A stretch of 64,000 bases of DNA from an uncultured Aquimarina sp. (GCA_947496355.1 CANMCO010000010.1:62001-126000), one strand, 5' to 3'; shown: positions 1 to 8,971, numbered from the stretch's first letter. Translations and numbers: made by a program. The notes: generated by a model from the letters alone, not told the origin.

Positions 1-294
1 TCCTAATTTACTCATATTGCTACGTTGGATTTCGTTAAAAACCTCTTCTATTTTATGTTGCATCCCATGTTCTATAATGGTACCGCATAATATATAGAGC
101 ATATCACCCAAAGCATCTGCAACTTCTACCAAATCATTATTTTGAGCTGCCTCCAGATACTCTTCATTCTCTTCTTTCATTAAGTTAAAACGAAGTGTGT
201 TTTTAGCCTCTCCAAGGTCTGCTACGGGTTCATTTTTATATCCAATTTCAAACGCAGTGTGAAATTCTTGCACCGCACTAATTTTATCTTTCAT
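1..294 (-). CDS. Nucleoside triphosphate pyrophosphohydrolase family protein (partial, 3' end outside window)
   Basis: Only the first 98 codons are present; the gene runs off the left edge. The protein starts MKDKISAVQEFHTAF and contains the helical metal-binding pattern EENEEYLEAAQNNDLVEVAD followed by ALGDMLYILCG, which is the ExxE...ExxD arrangement of the MazG/HisE (PRA-PH) all-alpha pyrophosphohydrolase superfamily. Such proteins hydrolyse (d)NTPs or phosphoribosyl-ATP to the monophosphate plus pyrophosphate. No histidine-biosynthesis gene is adjacent, so a house-cleaning nucleotide role is more likely than HisE (inference). It is divergent from the small membrane-protein gene at 339. 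The missing C-terminus prevents a finer assignment. Confidence 0.8.
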   Translation of the reverse strand, partial: MKDKISAVQEFHTAFEIGYKNEPVADLGEAKNTLRFNLMKEENEEYLEAAQNNDLVEVADALGDMLYILCGTIIEHGMQHKIEEVFNEIQRSNMSKLG

Positions 295-312
295 AACAAT
301 AATTTTATAGAT

Positions 313-320
313 TATCTTTG
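313..320 (+). promoter_or_regulatory. Bacteroidota -7 promoter box
   Basis: TATCTTTG matches the Bacteroidota -7 consensus TAnnTTTG exactly and lies 18 bases before the ATG of the small membrane protein at 339. The -33 element is weak. The same core TATCTTTGCC is found before the tmRNA gene at 30250. Confidence 0.45.
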
Positions 321-338
321 CCGTAAAAATAACAATTT

Positions 339-530
339 ATGTTTAGTCAAGGCCAGTTAATATTTGCAGCATTTTTTGTAATTGCTTTTATCATTTTAAT
401 GATTTTTAGCTATAGAAAAGATATTAAACTACATCGCAAATATTACAAAGGCAGTATTTTTATTTTAATTGGTTTTATTATCTTTATAGTATTACTGTTT
501 GTTTTAAAAACATATTTAAAGCCGGAATAA
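339..530 (+). CDS. Small two-helix membrane protein, unknown function
   Basis: 63 residues. Two hydrophobic helices (about residues 6-24 and 40-59) are separated by a basic loop with RKDIKLHRKYYKG, predicting a hairpin in the inner membrane with the positive loop in the cytoplasm. No enzymatic motif is visible. It has its own -7 promoter box 18 bases upstream and is divergent from the pyrophosphohydrolase gene. Similar short orphan membrane proteins are common in Flavobacteriaceae. I do not recognise a function. Confidence 0.7.
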   Translation: MFSQGQLIFAAFFVIAFIILMIFSYRKDIKLHRKYYKGSIFILIGFIIFIVLLFVLKTYLKPE

Positions 531-698
531 CATACCCCTCACCCCTGTTTTCAGTCGAATAAATGCACTTTTTAGTATTGACATAAGTCCTTTTTTGGTT
601 TTTGTAGCCATAAATGATAGAAATTACTCTATGCAGTAATCATGGATTTATAATCCTTTTGATGAGAATTTTGAAATAACCATAAATACTTTGTAACT

Positions 699-1214
699 AT
701 GAATCCACCTTATCATTTTTATCCAAAACCTAATGTTGCGATGGCCATACCTGTAAAAACATGGTGGCCAAAAATATTTAGGAATAGGGCTCAATATGTA
801 GCATTACCTCTTAATACAAAAGATGACGAAGTGAAAATTCAAATAATGCCAAATTTAAGAATGAGTGACAACATACTTCATCTTGATTTTAGAGTCAAAT
901 TTACCGAGCATGAAGATAACAAGCAAAAATTAGAATTTTTACAATATGTATGCTTAAAAATTACGCACATCCCAAGTAACCTTAGTCTAGTGCAATTAAA
1001 AATCTCTAAAGTCGAGAAAGACGTTAATGATGATAGTTTTTCTGAATTAAAACTAGATCCATTTTTTGATCATAAAAAATACGACGCTCATTTTAAATTT
1101 ATAAAAGAAAATGAGCTTTTAAAAAATGTTTACACTCGTCAAGGTATAGTTGAGTTAGGTGATAATAATACTAATCCAAGAGATTTCGATAGCTGCACAA
1201 TTCCTCCTAGATAA
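699..1214 (+). CDS. Hypothetical protein, first of two tandem paralogues with DSCTIPP tail
   Basis: 171 residues with no signal peptide and no membrane segment. It aligns end to end with the next gene: both open with an aromatic-Pro motif (HFYPKPNVAMAIP here, NFFPEHGVAITLP there), both have an ALPLN/FIPLN turn followed by a run of acidic residues near residue 45, and both finish in DSCTIPP plus a basic residue. The body alternates hydrophobic and charged residues, suggesting a beta-rich fold. The function is unknown. A hairpin (ATACCC...GGGTAT) follows the gene, and the pair precedes a sensor kinase/regulator operon. The single cysteine of the tail is the most conserved feature visible. Confidence 0.65.
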   Translation: MNPPYHFYPKPNVAMAIPVKTWWPKIFRNRAQYVALPLNTKDDEVKIQIMPNLRMSDNILHLDFRVKFTEHEDNKQKLEFLQYVCLKITHIPSNLSLVQLKISKVEKDVNDDSFSELKLDPFFDHKKYDAHFKFIKENELLKNVYTRQGIVELGDNNTNPRDFDSCTIPPR

Positions 1215-1236
1215 AATAAAGAAACAATTACATTAA

Positions 1237-1254
1237 ATACCCTGAATTGGGTAT
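1237..1254 (+). terminator. Hairpin between the two paralogues (weak terminator)
   Basis: ATACCC-TGAATT-GGGTAT forms a 6-bp stem 23 bases after the first paralogue's stop codon. It lacks a good T-run, so it may only attenuate read-through. The same stem sequence recurs in the terminators at 1846 and 4473. Confidence 0.4.
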
Positions 1255-1320
1255 GGTTTAACCATAAGTTTTTAAGGAATTTTGATTAACTAAATAATTA
1301 AACCTTAAAACACTTATAAA

Positions 1321-1821
1321 ATGAAAAATCATTTAAATTTTTTTCCGGAACATGGAGTTGCGATAACTCTTCCGCCTTCTCCTACCAATTCAAAAACGCT
1401 GTGTGCATTTATCCCATTAAATTCAGATGACGACGATATTAGTATAAAACCAGATTACAATTTAGTACTAGATGAAGAGGTATTGATACTTAGATTGTCT
1501 ATAAGATACGATAAGGATATAAACAAAGATAAAAACATGAGTTTTTGTTGCATCAAAATAGAGAAGGCTTATCAAAATGAAGGCATTAAGATGATCGTAA
1601 TTCAAACAAAATTAAAAAACAATTTTAGACCTCCTCAAGATAGAACATTAAGTCGATATCCTGAATGGGATAAAAATACTATTACCTTTACTTTGGAAGG
1701 AAAAACCCTAATATTTGGTGATGATGATAAGGATAAAGGTATAAAAATACCTCGAAACCCAAGATTAAGACTAGATGCCAGAAGAAAAGACAGTTGTACT
1801 ATTCCTCCAAAAGAAGACTAA
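1321..1821 (+). CDS. Hypothetical protein, second of two tandem paralogues with DSCTIPP tail
   Basis: 166 residues, a diverged tandem duplicate of the preceding gene (shared NFFPxxxVAI-type start, FIPLNSDDDD turn, RLRLDARRKDSCTIPP end). It is predicted soluble and beta-rich with no export signal. It also has an internal pair of cysteines (SFCCIKI). A clear intrinsic terminator follows within 25 bases. The retained DSCTIPP tail in two otherwise diverged copies suggests that the C-terminus is functional, for example as a recognition or modification site (inference). No known family is recognised. Confidence 0.65.
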   Translation: MKNHLNFFPEHGVAITLPPSPTNSKTLCAFIPLNSDDDDISIKPDYNLVLDEEVLILRLSIRYDKDINKDKNMSFCCIKIEKAYQNEGIKMIVIQTKLKNNFRPPQDRTLSRYPEWDKNTITFTLEGKTLIFGDDDKDKGIKIPRNPRLRLDARRKDSCTIPPKED

Positions 1822-1845
1822 TAAGCAAATCATTAAATATTAAGA

Positions 1846-1872
1846 ATACCCTGAAACGGGTATTTTTTTTTA
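1846..1872 (+). terminator. Intrinsic terminator after the paralogue pair
   Basis: The ATACCC/GGGTAT stem with a 6-base loop (TGAAAC) is followed by an uninterrupted T-run. It separates the paralogue pair from the sensor kinase gene. Confidence 0.75.
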
Positions 1873-1914
1873 TCTTTAATTTCCCCACTTTGCATATAAA
1901 TTAATTTTACATCA

Positions 1915-3822
1915 ATGCGTTATCTACTTTTTGTAGTATTAATCTTTCTTACGTTATTCCAATCTTTTGCGCAGGAAGAAGAATATTACTTAAATCAGGC
2001 TGAATTTCTATTTATAAACAAAGAGTACTCAAAAGCTAAGGGGATAGTAACTAATAGGTATTTGAGCGATTCGACTAAAATAGATTACCTCATCTTTCTG
2101 GGTAAAATATGTGCACGCGAATTCAAAAAAGATTCTAGCATGTATTGGCTAGACAAAGCAGAAAAATTAATAACTAGGAGCACATTATCCAGTCAACTAT
2201 TTCAATATAACTTATGGACAGGATATAATTACGAAGTAAACAAAAATTTCGATAAAGCTTTAGAATCATATTTTTCTGCCAAAAAACAGATGACAGATAT
2301 TGAGAATCCATACTATATCAATTTTCTGTATCAAAGAGTATTATTAATTTATAGTGAAAACAATTATAAAGACAAAGTCCAAAATTGGATTTATTTATAT
2401 ACCAAAATAAAAGATTCCCTGAACGACACTAGCTTTACCAACAGTTATCATAACACCTTGGGAAAGCACTTTCATTATAAAAAAAATGGAATATTAGCCC
2501 TTGAACAATTCAACAAGAGTATCGAATACTCCAAAAAACTTCAAGATAGTACAATGCTTAGTAATTCTTATTTCCATAAAGGAATTATTTATGCAGAGTA
2601 TCTTAAAACGCAAGATTCTGCGAGATACTATTATTCCCTGGGAAAAGATGTATGTAATTGCAAAGAAAATAAATTATTTCAATCTACCTATAAATACAAT
2701 ATTGCCAGAACACACTTATACGATCATAATTTTTTGATTGCTAAGGAATGGTTACTTAATACACTTAAAGATACAATTACTTCTCGAAAATTACATGTAA
2801 AAAACAACGTGTACAGAGATTTATATGATGTATATAAATCCTTAAATCAAATAGACTCTGCTTTTTATTATTTAGAGTTACACAAAGCATACAATGACAG
2901 TTTGAATGTATTGGATAGAGAAAAGGCATTAGCAAAATTACAAACACAATATGAGGTTACGGAACAAGAAAAGAGGATTGTACAACTACTTAATACAAAC
3001 CTAAAATCAGAAGCCAATAGAGTTCGTAATAAAAATTTCTTATTTGCATCTTTAATTTTGTTATTGTTTGGGTCGATTACTGCTTTCTTGATCAATAAAA
3101 ATACTAAGCGTAAACAACGTATTGCAGAACAACAACAAGAGATTGAAGTTCAAAAAACAGAAAAACTACTCAAAGAACAAGAACTCACAGCAATTGACGC
3201 TATGATTTCTGGACAAGAAAAAGAACGCCAACGACTAGCTAATGATTTACACGATAACTTGGGTGGTACACTAGCAACTGTAAGACTTCATTTTCAACAT
3301 TTAAAGAATAATCGAGAAAATACCAAAATTGAAAATATAGAAGAGTTATATTCCAAAACAGACAACCTTCTTGAAGAAGCCTACCAAAAAGTAAGGACTA
3401 TTGCTCATGAGAAAAATAGTGGCGTTATGGCCAATCAGGGATTATTGCTCGCTATTAAAAATTTGGCAAAAAAAGTATCCAATGGCAAAACCTTACGAAT
3501 CGAAGTGCAGGATTATGGTTTAGAAGAGCGATTAGACAATACGCTGGAAATTTCAATATTCAGAATGATACAGGAATTAATTACTAACATAATTAAACAT
3601 GCCAATGCATCAGAAATACATATTTCACTAACCAATCACGATTCTTTATTGAACATTATTGTTGAGGACAATGGTGAAGGTTTTGATGCAAAGATATTAC
3701 CCGAAAAAGATGGTATGGGCCTAGCAACTATTGAGAAACGTGTGGAACATCTGGAAGGAACGTTTGAAATTGATTCAACCATCGGAAAAGGAACCAATAT
3801 TATAATAAACATACCCATATGA
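1915..3822 (+). CDS. TPR-containing sensor histidine kinase (HisKA_3/NarX-type)
   Basis: 635 residues. There is a signal peptide (residues 1-19, cleavage after SFA), a periplasmic region of about 320 residues built from TPR-like helical repeats, a coiled-coil approach, one membrane helix at about 375-394 and a second coiled coil at 395-430. The HisKA_3 dimerisation domain contains QRLANDLHDNLGG, with phospho-acceptor His446. The HATPase domain has ELITNIIKHA (N box), VEDNGEGF and GMGLATI. This is the architecture of Bacteroidota NarL-partner kinases. Its stop overlaps the start of the response regulator by 4 bases (ATGA), so the two are translationally coupled. The ligand is unknown. Confidence 0.92.
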   Translation: MRYLLFVVLIFLTLFQSFAQEEEYYLNQAEFLFINKEYSKAKGIVTNRYLSDSTKIDYLIFLGKICAREFKKDSSMYWLDKAEKLITRSTLSSQLFQYNLWTGYNYEVNKNFDKALESYFSAKKQMTDIENPYYINFLYQRVLLIYSENNYKDKVQNWIYLYTKIKDSLNDTSFTNSYHNTLGKHFHYKKNGILALEQFNKSIEYSKKLQDSTMLSNSYFHKGIIYAEYLKTQDSARYYYSLGKDVCNCKENKLFQSTYKYNIARTHLYDHNFLIAKEWLLNTLKDTITSRKLHVKNNVYRDLYDVYKSLNQIDSAFYYLELHKAYNDSLNVLDREKALAKLQTQYEVTEQEKRIVQLLNTNLKSEANRVRNKNFLFASLILLLFGSITAFLINKNTKRKQRIAEQQQEIEVQKTEKLLKEQELTAIDAMISGQEKERQRLANDLHDNLGGTLATVRLHFQHLKNNRENTKIENIEELYSKTDNLLEEAYQKVRTIAHEKNSGVMANQGLLLAIKNLAKKVSNGKTLRIEVQDYGLEERLDNTLEISIFRMIQELITNIIKHANASEIHISLTNHDSLLNIIVEDNGEGFDAKILPEKDGMGLATIEKRVEHLEGTFEIDSTIGKGTNIIINIPI

Positions 3823-4445
3823 TAACTGTAGCTATTGCCGAAGATCATCAGTCACTCATTGACGGAGTTAATCTACTTCTTAAATACGAAGAAGAAATCA
3901 GTATTGTAGGTATGGCAAATGATGGTGAAGAATTATTAAAAATTGTTCGATTAAAACGACCCAAGGTTGTCCTGATGGATATTAGAATGCCGAAAATTGA
4001 CGGTATAGCAGCTACTAATATTATAAAAAAGGAACTGCCTCATACCAAGATTATTGCTTTTTCTATGTTTGATCAGGAAGATGCGGTTAGACAAATGATA
4101 GAAGCAGGAGCATCTGGATATCTTTTAAAAAATTCTCCTCTCGAGGAAGTACTTACTGCCATAAGACAAGTTGCACAAGGAGAAACCTATTATGATGCTG
4201 CTTTGGATCCTTCTTTTTTTTCAAAAGATGCCAAGCAACAGGTCAAAAAACAACTCTTATCAAAAAGCGAGCGTGAAATCCTAAAACTTATAGGGCAAGG
4301 AAAAACCTCATCTGAGATCGCTGCAATTCGTTTTAATTCAGTCTCAACCGTAGAAACACATCGTAAAAATATCATCCGTAAACTTGGTCTTCAGGGCAAA
4401 GGAGAGTTGCTTCGATATGCCATCGAGAAAAAGTATGATTTTTAG
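3819..4445 (+). CDS. LuxR/NarL-family response regulator
   Basis: 208 residues. The N-terminal receiver domain (1-120) carries the acidic pair near the start (AEDHQSL), phospho-acceptor Asp54 in VVLMDIRMPK, and the conserved Lys in YLLKNSP. The C-terminal LuxR-type helix-turn-helix (about 140-205) shows SEREILKLIGQGKTSSEIA and STVETHRKNIIRKLG. It is the cognate partner of the overlapping kinase. The targets are unknown; the neighbouring membrane-protein and beta-barrel genes or the upstream paralogue pair are candidates (inference). Confidence 0.95.
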   Translation: MITVAIAEDHQSLIDGVNLLLKYEEEISIVGMANDGEELLKIVRLKRPKVVLMDIRMPKIDGIAATNIIKKELPHTKIIAFSMFDQEDAVRQMIEAGASGYLLKNSPLEEVLTAIRQVAQGETYYDAALDPSFFSKDAKQQVKKQLLSKSEREILKLIGQGKTSSEIAAIRFNSVSTVETHRKNIIRKLGLQGKGELLRYAIEKKYDF

Positions 4446-4472
4446 CTAATTACGCTTCATAAAATATTAAAT

Positions 4473-4496
4473 ATACCCTGCTATGGGTATTTTTTT
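4473..4496 (+). terminator. Intrinsic terminator after the two-component operon
   Basis: The stem ATACCC/GGGTAT (loop TGCTAT) plus seven Ts lies 28 bases after the response regulator. It uses the same stem as the hairpins at 1237 and 1846. Confidence 0.8.
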
Positions 4497-4537
4497 GTGT
4501 CTGATTGTGAGGTAGTTTTGGATTAAAATATCAAGTC

Positions 4538-4873
4538 ATGCAAAACAAAATCCGTTCTTTCAATCGGTTTAAAACTACCTTAGAAAAAGGTCCTATAATT
4601 CAGCAAGAATTTAAATCAGACCCTTTAGAAGCCATTAAAAAATTTCAATCCGTATCACGGTTTAATGATAAGCAAATCTATAGACTTGCTGTTCTATTCC
4701 TGGGATTAATTGTACTTACCATCTGCATTGGAGCAATCATACTAACCGGCCTGAATGCAAAAGAGAAAGGCTTTGAAGTACCCGACATTTTAGTAGCTAC
4801 AGCTTCTACTGCAATTGGTGCTGTAGCAGGATTATTAACTCCAGGGTCTTATCAGGATAATGGATCTGAATAA
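4538..4873 (+). CDS. Small membrane protein, unknown function
   Basis: 111 residues. A soluble N-terminus of about 45 residues is followed by one strong membrane helix (about 50-71, LAVLFLGLIVLTICIGAIIL) and a second, Gly/Ala-rich hydrophobic segment (about 82-100, ending GLLTPGSYQ). No catalytic motif is present. It starts 93 bases after the response regulator, beyond a terminator, and is 40 bases from the next gene. I do not recognise the family. Confidence 0.65.
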   Translation: MQNKIRSFNRFKTTLEKGPIIQQEFKSDPLEAIKKFQSVSRFNDKQIYRLAVLFLGLIVLTICIGAIILTGLNAKEKGFEVPDILVATASTAIGAVAGLLTPGSYQDNGSE

Positions 4874-4912
4874 TTAATCAAGACACTATACAAACACTTA
4901 AAAAACTGTATC

Positions 4913-5689
4913 ATGAAAAAAATCATACTACTTCTAACAATAAGCATATTATATACTCAATATTGTTTTTCACAGGAATTACAAACTAATCATAGTTTCA
5001 ACACAAACTATAAAAATCAGATAACTAAAATAAATTATAAAGCTGGGTATAAAGTTAAAGTAATAAATATTGAACCTGCATCTGATGGGAATGAAAAAAA
5101 GGACAAAATAATTTTCACTGTCAATAAATTTAAAACCGGTAAAGTTGGAGATTCATTAAATAAGATATTGTATAAAAAAGCTAACGATTTCATTACACAT
5201 AAAATGAGTCGAGAAGATTTCATCAAATTTACTAATCCTATTTATCCTTATTTCAGAGGTGTTAGAGCTGGATTTTATACCATTCCGTTTAAAATAAGAA
5301 TAAGTGATTTTGATTTCGAACAAAACATAAATTTTGGGATGAATATTGGCTTTCAATTTAGATTCAACAAAAAGATTGATGATCGTTGGTTATATGAACC
5401 TTCAATAGGAATAGGTCTTTCTTCAATAAACTTAAATAACAAAAACAGCAATGTTACCGAAGAACGAACCGCTAGTGCTTTTTCAACTTCTTTTGGTTTA
5501 ATCCTTCATTTTGATAAAAATATCAATCTTGGTATTTTTTCAGGATTAGATTTGTTAGGCAATAATGACAAAGAAGTAAATTGGAAATACGATAAAAAGC
5601 CTTGGTTAGGTATTGGTATCAATATTGGCTTCTCTCTTTCTGAAGGAAAAGGAAATGGTTCAAAAAATGATGCCTCAGATCCTAATTAA
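4913..5689 (+). CDS. Outer-membrane beta-barrel protein, unknown function
   Basis: 258 residues. A signal peptide (1-20, ending CFSQ) is followed by a region of about 85 residues, then alternating amphipathic strands with many aromatic and Gly residues (NFGMNIGFQFRFN, YEPSIGIGLSSINL, FSTSFGLILHF, KPWLGIGINIGFSLS), the pattern of a small OM barrel. The protein ends in a short Gly/Asn-rich tail. It probably shares a transcript with the small membrane protein 40 bases upstream. Its function is not recognised. Confidence 0.7.
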   Translation: MKKIILLLTISILYTQYCFSQELQTNHSFNTNYKNQITKINYKAGYKVKVINIEPASDGNEKKDKIIFTVNKFKTGKVGDSLNKILYKKANDFITHKMSREDFIKFTNPIYPYFRGVRAGFYTIPFKIRISDFDFEQNINFGMNIGFQFRFNKKIDDRWLYEPSIGIGLSSINLNNKNSNVTEERTASAFSTSFGLILHFDKNINLGIFSGLDLLGNNDKEVNWKYDKKPWLGIGINIGFSLSEGKGNGSKNDASDPN

Positions 5690-5696
5690 TAGCTAA

Positions 5697-5731
5697 AAAA
5701 ACGTCCTTTCTTATTCAGAAAGGACGTTTAA
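5697..5731. terminator. Bidirectional terminator between convergent genes
   Basis: The 10-bp perfect stem ACGTCCTTTC/GAAAGGACGT, flanked by A-run and T-run, lies between the barrel gene (+) and the DPP III gene (-). Confidence 0.85.
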
Positions 5732-5749
5732 ATTATAACCATAAACAGA

Positions 5750-7795
5750 TTAATTCACCTCTGGTAAGAAATTATAGTTCTTACTGTACTCTAACATCTG
5801 AGCGGTAAACCCTTCTGGTTGAGTAACATTAATTTTTATGATTTCACCATTCTCGTCCATTTCTGGTACTAAAACAGGGTTTACAAATCCACTGTAAGGT
5901 GCAGATGTAAACTGTTCGTTACGTTTTAATACTTCGGCATGTATAGCTTGATCCACTTTTACTCCGTACCCTTCTACCAACGCCTCTGCTGCTTTAAAAT
6001 CTCCTTCAGATTTGATACGTTGTGTCTCACGTAATAAACGACCAAAAATCTCATGTAATTTTTTATAATCATTGATATTGAAGTACGTTTTACCTTCTTT
6101 AGTTACTTTCTCAATAACATTTTCTTTAGCTCCTTGCTCAAAAGCCCAGGCACTCACCCATTGTCTGTTACGCATATGCGCTTCTTCAACATCATCTCCT
6201 AGATTTAAACGTATTAACTGTGTCATTAATCCATTTCTAATATACCCATCATAGGCAGCTTTACCGGTCTTTTCCCAGTCCTCTACTAATCCCAATTCTT
6301 GTAGCTTAGGGTCCATTAAATAATATAACCCAACCAAATCTGCACGACCTTCTTCCATGGTAGAAGCGTAATTCTTTAGCGTTTCTTTGGTTTCTCCTAC
6401 TCCAGGATTTAATTGACCAGATGCATGACCAACTACTTCATGTAACGCCGTGTGTAGTTTATCTGCTACCTGACCATACTTTTCTTCTAATTCAAACTCT
6501 TCATTATCATGAACAAATTCTTTCAAACGACCAGAACCACCTGCGTTGTTATATGCTCCAATAATATTACCTAGAGAAACTGATTTAGACCCTACTGCAG
6601 CTCTAATCCAGTTTGCATTAGGAAGATTCACCCCTATTGGTGTACTTGGTGACGCATCTCCTGCTTCTCCTGCTACTGCTACTACTTTATAACTTACACC
6701 AACAACATTCTTTTTCTTATGTTCTTCCATTAATGGAGAATTATCCTCAAACCATTGTGCATTTTCTGACAATACAGACATTTTTTTAGACATATCAAAA
6801 TCCTTGATCTGTACAATTGTTTCATAAGAACCTCTATATCCCAAAGGATCATTGTATACTTCGATAAAACTATTGATGTAATCAATATTTCCTTCGGTAG
6901 CAGCTGTCCATGCAACATTATAATCATCCCAGGTTTGTAAATCTCCTGTTCTATAATATTCTATTAGTAGTCCTAAAGCATCTCCTTGCGCTTTATTTTC
7001 TGCAACTCCCTTAGCCTTTTCAAGCCATTTAATAATTTCATCAATAGCTTTACCGTATAACCCTCCAGACTTGTACACTCTTTCCTTAAGTTCTCCATTA
7101 TCTTTTACTAATTGAGAGTTTAGACCAAAAGATAAAGGCCTGTCTTGGTTAGGGGATTTCATTTTTCCATAAAATGATTCTACATCTGCGTTAGTAACAC
7201 CAGGGCCATAAAAGTTAACTGCAGATAAAGCTACATTATCAACTCCTTTTGACTGATTTACTTTTTTAGCATCACTATCGTTAAAGATCACTTCGTACAC
7301 CTCTTTTGAAATTTCTGTACCGGTAGCTGCAAGAAGAGAACTCAAATAATCTTGACTAAATTCAGGTTTGATTTTATCATTGCTATAATGATGATGAATA
7401 CCGTTTGAGAACCAGACACGTTTTAGATACGTTTCAAACGCTTTCCAATCTTCAGAGTTTTTATTGCCATCATATGAAGTATATACTTTTTCAAGAGCTG
7501 CTCTAATTGTAAGATTATGACGGTAATTCTGATCCCACATAATATCTCTACCGCTTAATCCTGCCTGCGTAAGATAATAGACTAATTTCTGTTCCTTTAA
7601 TGTAAGATTATCCCATCCAGGAATTTGATATCTTAAAATTTTCAAATCAGCAAACTGCTCTACTACATAATCAAATTTTTCTTCTACAACTTCTTGTTCT
7701 TCTTCGCTAATCTGATCCTTGACATTTGGATCTTTTTTACACGCCATTACTGAAATTGTAATAGCAATAAAAAATAATATTTTATTGAGTTTCAT
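5750..7795 (-). CDS. Dipeptidyl peptidase III family lipoprotein (M49 zinc peptidase)
   Basis: 681 residues. It has a lipoprotein signal peptide with lipobox ending SVMAC (Cys19), so it is anchored to a membrane, unlike cytosolic eukaryotic DPP III. The zinc site is clear: HEVVGH at residues 452-457 (M49 HExxGH; two His ligands and the catalytic Glu) and MEEGRAD at 480-486, supplying the third ligand Glu. M49 enzymes release dipeptides from the N-terminus of short peptides. The length is normal for the bacterial family. The gene stands alone, with a probable -7 box (TACATTTG on the minus strand) 23-30 bases upstream of its ATG. The role is probably peptide nutrition or turnover in the periplasm (inference). 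Confidence 0.93.
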   Translation of the reverse strand: MKLNKILFFIAITISVMACKKDPNVKDQISEEEQEVVEEKFDYVVEQFADLKILRYQIPGWDNLTLKEQKLVYYLTQAGLSGRDIMWDQNYRHNLTIRAALEKVYTSYDGNKNSEDWKAFETYLKRVWFSNGIHHHYSNDKIKPEFSQDYLSSLLAATGTEISKEVYEVIFNDSDAKKVNQSKGVDNVALSAVNFYGPGVTNADVESFYGKMKSPNQDRPLSFGLNSQLVKDNGELKERVYKSGGLYGKAIDEIIKWLEKAKGVAENKAQGDALGLLIEYYRTGDLQTWDDYNVAWTAATEGNIDYINSFIEVYNDPLGYRGSYETIVQIKDFDMSKKMSVLSENAQWFEDNSPLMEEHKKKNVVGVSYKVVAVAGEAGDASPSTPIGVNLPNANWIRAAVGSKSVSLGNIIGAYNNAGGSGRLKEFVHDNEEFELEEKYGQVADKLHTALHEVVGHASGQLNPGVGETKETLKNYASTMEEGRADLVGLYYLMDPKLQELGLVEDWEKTGKAAYDGYIRNGLMTQLIRLNLGDDVEEAHMRNRQWVSAWAFEQGAKENVIEKVTKEGKTYFNINDYKKLHEIFGRLLRETQRIKSEGDFKAAEALVEGYGVKVDQAIHAEVLKRNEQFTSAPYSGFVNPVLVPEMDENGEIIKINVTQPEGFTAQMLEYSKNYNFLPEVN

Positions 7796-7817
7796 ATTGA
7801 GTATTTAATTGTTTTGG

Positions 7818-7825
7818 CAAATGTA
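7818..7825 (-). promoter_or_regulatory. Bacteroidota -7 promoter box for DPP III
   Basis: Read on the minus strand the sequence is TACATTTG, an exact TAnnTTTG match, 23 bases upstream of the ATG. A TTTG lies about 16 bases further upstream, a little closer than the usual -33 spacing. Confidence 0.45.
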
Positions 7826-7887
7826 ATAAAATAATAGGACGCAAAAATTAGTTATATTAGCTCATCTAACAATCTAAACTGACTAAC

Positions 7888-8922
7888 ATGAAAATAATTA
7901 AGTATTTATTTTTTCTCTTATTATTAGCCATAATTGGTGGTGCCGTATACGTTGCTACCATAGATGGTGAGTACCAGGCAGAAGAAAGCAGAGTAATCGA
8001 TGCCCCAAACGAGCTACTGTTTAATACGATCAATGAATATAAGACGTGGGAAAAATGGGGGCCATGGATGGACGAATCTGATGATCTAATTATGGAATAT
8101 CCCGAAAAAACTAGTGGAGAAGGAGCATCCTATAGCTGGAAAAGCGAAACCCAAGGAGACGGTATTATGGAGACAGAAAAAACTTCTCCGTTTACAAGTA
8201 TAGATCAAAAAATTACTTTTATCACGCCCATGGGGGAAAGTAAAAGTGATGTCTATTGGAAATTTGAAAAGATTGAAGGAAATAAAACCAAGGTTACTTG
8301 GGGAATGAAGGGCAAACAATCCTTTATGGAAAAAGCATTTTGGGTTACCCAGGATAGCACATTATCGCAAAATATAAAACCTATGTATAGAAGAGGATTA
8401 GAAAAACTCGATAACTATACCAAAGAAGCCATGAAGCAATACTCTATAAATGTAGACGGAGTCACAGAGCATGAAGGTGGGTTCTATATGTACAGCGCTA
8501 CAACATCATCTATTGCAGATATGTCACAAAAAATGGCTCAGATGCTACCTGCAGTTCATTCTTATATGAGGCAAAATAATCTTCCGCAAACAGGAATGCC
8601 ATTTACTTTGTATAATGAGTTCAATCCAGAACAAGGAACTACAATCTTTTCCTCTGCAATTCCGACAAGAGATAAAGTGGTTACTCCCAAAGAAAGTAAA
8701 ATTCTTTGTGGTTTCTTACCACAACAAAAGGTAGTTAAAACGACGTTGAAAGGTGATTACGTGAATCTAAAAGAAGCATGGGAAGCGGGATATAAATACA
8801 TAACCGATAACAGCCTAGAAACACAGACAGAATCGCCTGCCTTTGAAGTATATAGAACCGATCCAGGTTTACAGCCAAATCCAGCAGAGTGGATTACTGA
8901 AATATATATTCCAATAAAATAA
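7888..8922 (+). CDS. SRPBCC-family protein fused to GyrI-like effector-binding domain
   Basis: 344 residues. An N-terminal membrane anchor or uncleaved signal (about 4-23) precedes an SRPBCC/polyketide-cyclase-like domain (about 30-180: RVIDAPNELLFNTINEYKTWEKWGPW) and a C-terminal GyrI-like/AraC effector-binding domain (about 190-344, ending EVYRTDPGLQPNPAEWITEIYIPIK). Both folds bind small hydrophobic or amphipathic ligands. Proteins with this pairing are found in Bacteroidota without a defined reaction, so a ligand-binding or scavenging role is inferred. It is followed by a terminator hairpin. Confidence 0.8.
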   Translation: MKIIKYLFFLLLLAIIGGAVYVATIDGEYQAEESRVIDAPNELLFNTINEYKTWEKWGPWMDESDDLIMEYPEKTSGEGASYSWKSETQGDGIMETEKTSPFTSIDQKITFITPMGESKSDVYWKFEKIEGNKTKVTWGMKGKQSFMEKAFWVTQDSTLSQNIKPMYRRGLEKLDNYTKEAMKQYSINVDGVTEHEGGFYMYSATTSSIADMSQKMAQMLPAVHSYMRQNNLPQTGMPFTLYNEFNPEQGTTIFSSAIPTRDKVVTPKESKILCGFLPQQKVVKTTLKGDYVNLKEAWEAGYKYITDNSLETQTESPAFEVYRTDPGLQPNPAEWITEIYIPIK

Positions 8923-8933
8923 GGATATTACAC

Positions 8934-8971
8934 AAACTGCATTTTACCTTTATAAGCTAAAATGCAGTTTT
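8934..8971 (+). terminator. Terminator hairpin
   Basis: The 13-bp stem AAACTGCATTTTA/TAAAATGCAGTTT follows the SRPBCC gene. It is the only structure before the fluoride channel gene, so it separates the two units. Confidence 0.65.
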
